The translations under genes and the position numbers were made by a program. A DNA stretch of 64,000 nucleotides from Candidatus Gastranaerophilales bacterium HUM_9 (lineage in GTDB: Bacteria; Cyanobacteriota; Vampirovibrionia; Gastranaerophilales; Gastranaerophilaceae): contig DABG01000006.1 in assembly GCA_002103075.1 (NCBI GenBank), positions 1-64,000 on the forward strand. Reading direction: 5' to 3'. The notes beneath the pieces are model-generated. The model searched no databases. It saw only the letters and a program-made list of their open reading frames with translations, and was not told the DNA's origin. Shown here in pieces: positions 60,047-64,000 of this stretch (the stretch's first letter is position 1; the number at the start of each line of letters is the position of its first letter).

Positions 60047-60798
60047 TGATTAATAGAAAATCAAGAGATGAAATTAAAAGAATGCGACATGCTGGTCATA
60101 TTGTTGCACTTGTACATAAGAAAATGAAAGAGGTTGTCGAACCTGGAATAAGCACAAAAGAACTTGATGCGATTGCAATGCAAGTTATTAAAGAAAACAA
60201 GGCGGTTCCTACTTTCTTGGGATACGGTGGTTTCCCTGCTTGTATCTGTACATCTATAAATGATAGAGTTGTACACGGTATCCCATCTGAAAAAGAAATT
60301 TTGAAAGAAGGCGATATTATTGCAATCGACGTTGGAGCAACTTATGGTGGCTTGGTTGGTGATAGTGCTTGGTCTTATGCTGTAGGTCAGATATCTGAAG
60401 AAAAACAGCGTTTGATGAAAGCAACAGAAGAAGCATTGTTTGCTGGTATCTCAAAGATGAGAGCAGGTAATGTTTTAGACGATATTTCAGGTGCTATTCA
60501 AGATGTTGCTGAAAGCTACAAAATGGGAATAGTAAGGCGATATGGTGGTCATGGTGTAGGTCACGTTATGCATGAAGAACCATTTTTGTTTAACTATAGA
60601 GTTGGTGACACTACTAAGATTAAATCTGGTTACGTTATAGCGATTGAACCAATGCTTAATCTAGGTGGTGATGATGTTTATGTTGAACCAGATGAATGGG
60701 GTGTTGTGACAAAAGACCATCAGCCATCTGCTCACTTTGAACACACTGTTTTAGCGACAGAAGATGAACCAATCTTGATGACAACTTTGATGGAATAG
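60046..60798 (+). CDS. map: Methionine aminopeptidase type I
   Basis: It removes initiator Met from nascent proteins. Metal ligands are seen in AIDVGATYGGLVGDSAWSYAV (two Asp), GHGVGHVMHEEP (His, Glu) and AIEPML plus HFEHTVL. It is full length (250 aa). It is coupled to adk by a one-base overlap; aroE follows by 15 bp. Confidence 0.98.
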   Translation: MINRKSRDEIKRMRHAGHIVALVHKKMKEVVEPGISTKELDAIAMQVIKENKAVPTFLGYGGFPACICTSINDRVVHGIPSEKEILKEGDIIAIDVGATYGGLVGDSAWSYAVGQISEEKQRLMKATEEALFAGISKMRAGNVLDDISGAIQDVAESYKMGIVRRYGGHGVGHVMHEEPFLFNYRVGDTTKIKSGYVIAIEPMLNLGGDDVYVEPDEWGVVTKDHQPSAHFEHTVLATEDEPILMTTLME

Positions 60799-60813
60799 GT
60801 ATAGGATTAGATT

Positions 60814-61668
60814 ATGAAGTATAAATTGGGTATAATAGGTTATCCTTTAGGACATTCAATTTCTGCAGTTATTCAAAAAGCAGGGTTTGAAAGTCTTGGA
60901 ATTGATGTTGAATATGATGTTATGGAAACATCACCTGATAACTTGGTTGAGAGAGTGAAGTTCTTAAAAATCAATGGCTATGACGGGTTTAACGTTACCA
61001 TTCCCCTAAAGGTTCCAATATCATTTTTTATGGAAGAGTTGGACGACTATGCAAATGTTGCAGGTTGTATAAACACTGTAAAAATATCGGGCTCACATAG
61101 AGATATGTTTGGTTATAATACGGATATTTACGGGTTTAAGTCAGCTATTCCTAAAGATGTTGATTTAAAAGGTAAAAATGCTTGTATACTTGGTACAGGT
61201 GGTGCTTCTAGAGCTGCTAGTGTAGGGTTAATTGAACGTGGTATAACTTCAATTGATTTTTATACAAGAAACCTTATCAATGCTCAAGAACCAATAAATT
61301 ATTTGAGAGCAAAATTCCCAAAAGTTAAATTTACAACACATCAAATTCAATGCTTGTTAGAATTGCCAAAATCAGCAATAGTTGTAAATGCAACTCCTAT
61401 TGGAATGAAGGGGTTCGCAATGGACGAACAACCTATTTCTGATGCAGTTATTAGAAAACTTGATAAAGATACAGTTGTATATGATATTGTATATAATCCA
61501 TTAACCACAATGCTTTTGCAATCAGCTAAAAAAGAGGGGTTGCGAGTAATTGAGGGATTGGATATGTTACTATATCAAGCTCAAAAAGCTATTCAGATTT
61601 GGACAGGTGAAGTTCCTGATTTTAAATCTATGAAGATTGCTGCGTTGAGAAACCTTGAAAATGTTTAA
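60814..61668 (+). CDS. aroE: Shikimate dehydrogenase
   Basis: It reduces 3-dehydroshikimate with NADPH in aromatic amino acid synthesis. The N-terminal YPLGHSISAVIQKAGF, the catalytic Lys in FNVTIPLKVPI, NTDIYGF, the nucleotide motif LGTGGASRAAS and NATPIGM are in order (284 aa). It is the third gene of an adk-map-aroE unit ended by a strong terminator. Confidence 0.96.
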   Translation: MKYKLGIIGYPLGHSISAVIQKAGFESLGIDVEYDVMETSPDNLVERVKFLKINGYDGFNVTIPLKVPISFFMEELDDYANVAGCINTVKISGSHRDMFGYNTDIYGFKSAIPKDVDLKGKNACILGTGGASRAASVGLIERGITSIDFYTRNLINAQEPINYLRAKFPKVKFTTHQIQCLLELPKSAIVVNATPIGMKGFAMDEQPISDAVIRKLDKDTVVYDIVYNPLTTMLLQSAKKEGLRVIEGLDMLLYQAQKAIQIWTGEVPDFKSMKIAALRNLENV

Positions 61669-61682
61669 ATTTATTAATAATT

Positions 61683-61725
61683 AAGAAGTCCCGACTTGTG
61701 AAACAAGTCGGGACTTCTTTGTTTT
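61683..61725 (+). terminator. Rho-independent terminator of adk-map-aroE
   Basis: A perfect 17-bp stem (61683-61699 with 61703-61719; AAGTCCCGACTTGT in the arm) is followed by TGTTTTTATAAAAC. Confidence 0.93.
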
Positions 61726-61743
61726 TATAAAACTTTTTAATTA

Positions 61744-61998
61744 TTAGTAGAATATACCATAATTTGATCTTAAAGCAGCTGATGTTTCTGCTGTTGATAA
61801 CATTGAGTCAGCCCAAGGTGAATCCATAAATATTAGAGGTACGAATGGCATACTAGTTGTTCCATTAACGCTATTTGATATTGTTGCTCTGTATGGTTCT
61901 GCTCCAAATGTAAAATATGGTGCATCTGCAAAATAACTATTAACTGGTGTTCCGCCTGCATTAAATCCCCATGGTCCGTTTGGTATTCCTGTTGTCAT
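61744..61998 (-). CDS. Small Gly/Pro/aromatic-rich hypothetical protein
   Basis: An 84-aa protein with no signal peptide or clear membrane helix. Its composition is unusual: many Pro, Gly, Phe, Tyr and Ala and only about 6 charged residues, as in surface or self-assembling proteins. AGGAGA lies 7 bases before the ATG, so translation is likely. The region 61999-62250 upstream holds nothing recognisable apart from promoter-like AT runs. Function unknown. Confidence 0.6.
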   Translation of the reverse strand: MTTGIPNGPWGFNAGGTPVNSYFADAPYFTFGAEPYRATISNSVNGTTSMPFVPLIFMDSPWADSMLSTAETSAALRSNYGIFY

Positions 61999-62222
61999 GT
62001 GTGTAATCTCCTATAATTCCTGTAATAACTTAATTTCTTTTAAAACGGATTAAACAGTTAATATTTAATTCAACATCTCTAATCAGTCTTTTATTAAATA
62101 TTCAACTCTTTAATTCCCGTACTTTAATAAAGTTTTTTTGTGTTTAAAAATTGATTTTTTGATTTAATTTTTGTAATATTTCTTAATATTTGGTTGTAAA
62201 ATTCATTGTTTACAGGGTTTTT

Positions 62223-62230
62223 GGTATACT
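62223..62230 (+). promoter_or_regulatory. Extended -10 promoter of dapF
   Basis: TGG-TATACT just upstream of the gene (TATACT at 62225-62230) resembles an extended -10. No good -35 is visible. GGAGAT lies before the ATG at 62251. Confidence 0.35.
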
Positions 62231-62250
62231 AAAGAAAATTGGAGATTGTT

Positions 62251-63096
62251 ATGACAAAAATAAAAGTTACAAAGATGCAAGGTTGTGGAAACGATTTTGT
62301 GGTTATTGATTACAGTGAATATGAAAAGAGTGGCTTAGATATGTCTGAATTGGCGAAAAAGGCTTGTGACAGACATTTTGGACTAGGTGCAGATGGAATG
62401 ATTATACCGAAATTGGATAGTGAAGATACTGATATTGCTTGGTATTTTTATAATTCTGATGGAACGACTGCACAGATGTGTGGCAATGGTATGAGATGTT
62501 TTGCTAAATATGTTTATGACAAAAAGTTGATTGATAAAAAGAAGTTTTCTGTAAAAACTGGGGCGGGTATTATTTCACCGGAAATATTAGAAGATGGTAA
62601 TGTGAAAGTTAATATGTCATCACCTATATTAGAGCCTAAGAAAATTCCTTTTATTGGTAGTAAAAACTTAAACCAAAAAATTAAGGTGTTAGATAAAGAA
62701 TTTATTATTAATGCTGTTTCTATGGGAAATCCGCATTGTGTGATTTTCACAGAGGGTGATGTTTATGAGATGGCTAAAACTTATGGACCAGAGCTTGAAA
62801 AACACGAAATGTATCCAGAAAAAACAAATGTTGAATTTGTAAAAATAAAAAGTAGGAATGAGGTGGATTTCTGTGTATATGAAAGAGGTTGTGGAATAAC
62901 GTTAGCTTGTGGAACAGGTGCTTGTGCAAGTGTTGTAGCTGGTGTATTAAATAACTTAACAGACTGTAAAGTTAAGGTTAATCTGCTAGGAGGGGCTGTA
63001 ACTGTTGATTGGAGCGAACATGCAGATAATAAAAGTGAAAATATTTATTTAATAGGACCTGCGGAATATAGTTATTTTGCAGAGTATCTGTTGTAA
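62251..63096 (+). CDS. dapF: Diaminopimelate epimerase
   Basis: It makes meso-DAP for peptidoglycan and lysine. QGCGNDFVVIDY, MCGNGMRCFAKY and GITLACGTGACASVVAG hold the two catalytic Cys. VSMGNPHCVIF and VEFVKIKSRNEVDFCVYERGCG are family blocks (281 aa). The start at 62251 is chosen by the GGAG site 8 bases upstream, rather than four codons earlier. The rpsF operon begins 44 bp downstream. Confidence 0.97.
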   Translation: MTKIKVTKMQGCGNDFVVIDYSEYEKSGLDMSELAKKACDRHFGLGADGMIIPKLDSEDTDIAWYFYNSDGTTAQMCGNGMRCFAKYVYDKKLIDKKKFSVKTGAGIISPEILEDGNVKVNMSSPILEPKKIPFIGSKNLNQKIKVLDKEFIINAVSMGNPHCVIFTEGDVYEMAKTYGPELEKHEMYPEKTNVEFVKIKSRNEVDFCVYERGCGITLACGTGACASVVAGVLNNLTDCKVKVNLLGGAVTVDWSEHADNKSENIYLIGPAEYSYFAEYLL

Positions 63097-63140
63097 TTTG
63101 TATTTTTATGGTAAGATTTTTTTAAAAGGAGAAATATATA

Positions 63141-63440
63141 ATGAAACAATATGAATTATTAGTGGTTTTCAAACCAAACGCTGATTCAGAAGAAGTTGAT
63201 AAATTGATTGAAAAAGTTTCTGCTGATGCTGAAACTTTAGAAGGTAAAACTGATTCTGTAGAAAAAATTGGACGTAAAAAATTAGCTTATGAAATCCAAA
63301 ATTTCAGAGATGGATTCTTTACAAATATGGTACTTTCATTACCAGAAGCTAATGTTGCTGAATTCAAACGTCAATTACGTTTAAATGACAGCATTTTAAG
63401 AACAATGTTCTTAGAAAAATCAGTAAAAGCAGGAGTATAA
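63141..63440 (+). CDS. rpsF: Ribosomal protein S6
   Basis: A 30S protein that pairs with S18. YELLVVFKPNADSEEVDKLIEKV, EKIGRKKLAYEIQNFRDGFF and LNDSILRTMFL cover the family (99 aa). AAAAGGAG precedes the ATG. First gene of rpsF-ssb-rpsR, with 1 bp to ssb. Confidence 0.97.
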   Translation: MKQYELLVVFKPNADSEEVDKLIEKVSADAETLEGKTDSVEKIGRKKLAYEIQNFRDGFFTNMVLSLPEANVAEFKRQLRLNDSILRTMFLEKSVKAGV

Positions 63441-63441
63441 T

Positions 63442-63831
63442 ATGTCATTGGCTAAGGCTATTGTAACAGGGACTGTTTATAGAAACCCTGAAAAGAGATT
63501 TACTTCAAGCAATATAGCAATATATAGCTTAACACTAAATATCGGAGAAAACGATGAGATATTAGTAAGAGTTATCTCAAAACGCAAGGCTTTAGAGGGT
63601 ATTCTTGATAAGGTTCGTCAAGGTGATAAGATACTTGTAGGCGGTCGTTTACAGGTTGCAACATCAAAATATTTAGACGGCTCAGACAAGAGATTTTATG
63701 AGATAGATGCATCAAATGTAGAACTAATACAGTCGAATGGTGCTAATCCTGAAAATATAACGGAAATAGAGGTTGAACAACCATCTATGAGCGAAAGTTC
63801 AGAAGTTGATGATGATGAAATTCCGTTTTAA
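63442..63831 (+). CDS. ssb: Single-stranded DNA-binding protein
   Basis: A single OB fold (about 1-105; AIVTGTVYRNPEKRFTSSNIAIYSLTLNI, DKILVGGRLQVATSKYLDGSDKRFYEIDASNVELI) is followed by an acidic tail ending DDDEIPF, the usual partner-binding tip. The 129-aa length is on the short side. It sits between rpsF and rpsR, as in many bacteria. Confidence 0.94.
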   Translation: MSLAKAIVTGTVYRNPEKRFTSSNIAIYSLTLNIGENDEILVRVISKRKALEGILDKVRQGDKILVGGRLQVATSKYLDGSDKRFYEIDASNVELIQSNGANPENITEIEVEQPSMSESSEVDDDEIPF

Positions 63832-63878
63832 AAAGTAAAAAAGTATAAGAAATAAGGCTAGAAAGGCAAATTATTAAA

Positions 63879-64000
63879 ATGGCAAAACAAGATCAAGACA
63901 GAAGAAAAAGAAAAACTTGTAGTTTTTGTGCAGACCATGTTGATGCAATTGATTACAAAGACGCTTCTAAATTGAAAAGATACTTAACAGAAGCAGGTAA
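63879..64000 (+). CDS. rpsR: Ribosomal protein S18 (partial, cut by window end)
   Basis: The frame from ATG 63879 runs off the window after about 40 residues. It starts MAKQDQDRRKRKTCSFCADHV, then DYKDASKLKRYLTEAG, typical of S18, with a C-x2-C pair (SFC type) in its N-terminal part. AAAGGC lies upstream. Third gene of the rpsF unit. Confidence 0.92.
   Translation, partial: MAKQDQDRRKRKTCSFCADHVDAIDYKDASKLKRYLTEAG

Overview
The window is AT-rich chromosomal DNA that reads as a fermentative or anaerobic bacterium with a Gram-negative-type envelope. Signs of that envelope are CMP-KDO synthetase, an LptF/LptG-type permease and a class A penicillin-binding protein; a hybrid cluster protein fits anaerobic life. 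No photosynthesis or respiration genes are present. Several features recall non-photosynthetic relatives of Cyanobacteria from the gut (Melainabacteria / Gastranaerophilales): a group 2-type sigma factor, a TGS-less threonyl-tRNA synthetase, many lineage-specific hypotheticals, and three proteins with an N-terminal aromatic-[KR]-G motif. That placement is inferred from sequence character only; no database search was made.

Layout. 1-8.4 kb: the end of an unidentified transcript, an acidic membrane-anchored protein, hcp, a comM-mod operon (Mg-chelatase-like ATPase plus a C-terminally short orphan type III DNA methyltransferase), a TPR-glycosyltransferase and a Ser-rich protein. 8.6-13.6 kb: a membrane glycosyltransferase, hemW, kdsB and a metallopeptidase in one direction. 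13.8-21.8 kb: thrS, a LeuA/homocitrate-synthase-like plus aconitase-like pair, and recA. 21.9-22.4 kb: one intact tRNA-Pro flanked by two broken copies carrying small hairpin insertions. 22.4-34 kb: regulators (single receiver, histidine kinase, NarL-type regulator), a PBP1A, a stand-alone AICAR-transformylase-like protein, a C-terminal processing protease and gatB. 33.9-37.9 kb: ftsL-like, rsmH, ligA. 37.9-38.6 kb: tRNA-Thr, tRNA-Thr, tRNA-Tyr, and a 340-bp insertion behind the tRNA-Tyr 3' end that carries the same hairpin family as the tRNA-Pro locus. 38.6-42.1 kb: an accessory stretch with a 25-codon mini-gene, three tiny unknown genes and a kinase-like protein. 42-64 kb: mostly housekeeping genes (GH57-type enzyme, mazG, sigma factor, pgk, mtnA, lptF/G-like, rarA, adk-map-aroE, dapF, rpsF-ssb-rpsR) mixed with unknowns, including a calpain-like cysteine protease.

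Intergenic DNA holds a mosaic of dispersed palindromic repeats. The most unusual signals are: (1) a hairpin family with a conserved 5-nt loop and a compensatory stem change, found at broken tRNA genes; (2) a DFG-containing kinase-like protein and a calpain-like protease in a lineage full of unknown proteins; (3) a structured 25-aa mini-gene; and (4) a probable small RNA at about 23.76-23.94 kb. Translation starts were moved from the longest open frame where a Shine-Dalgarno sequence or the family start supported it.
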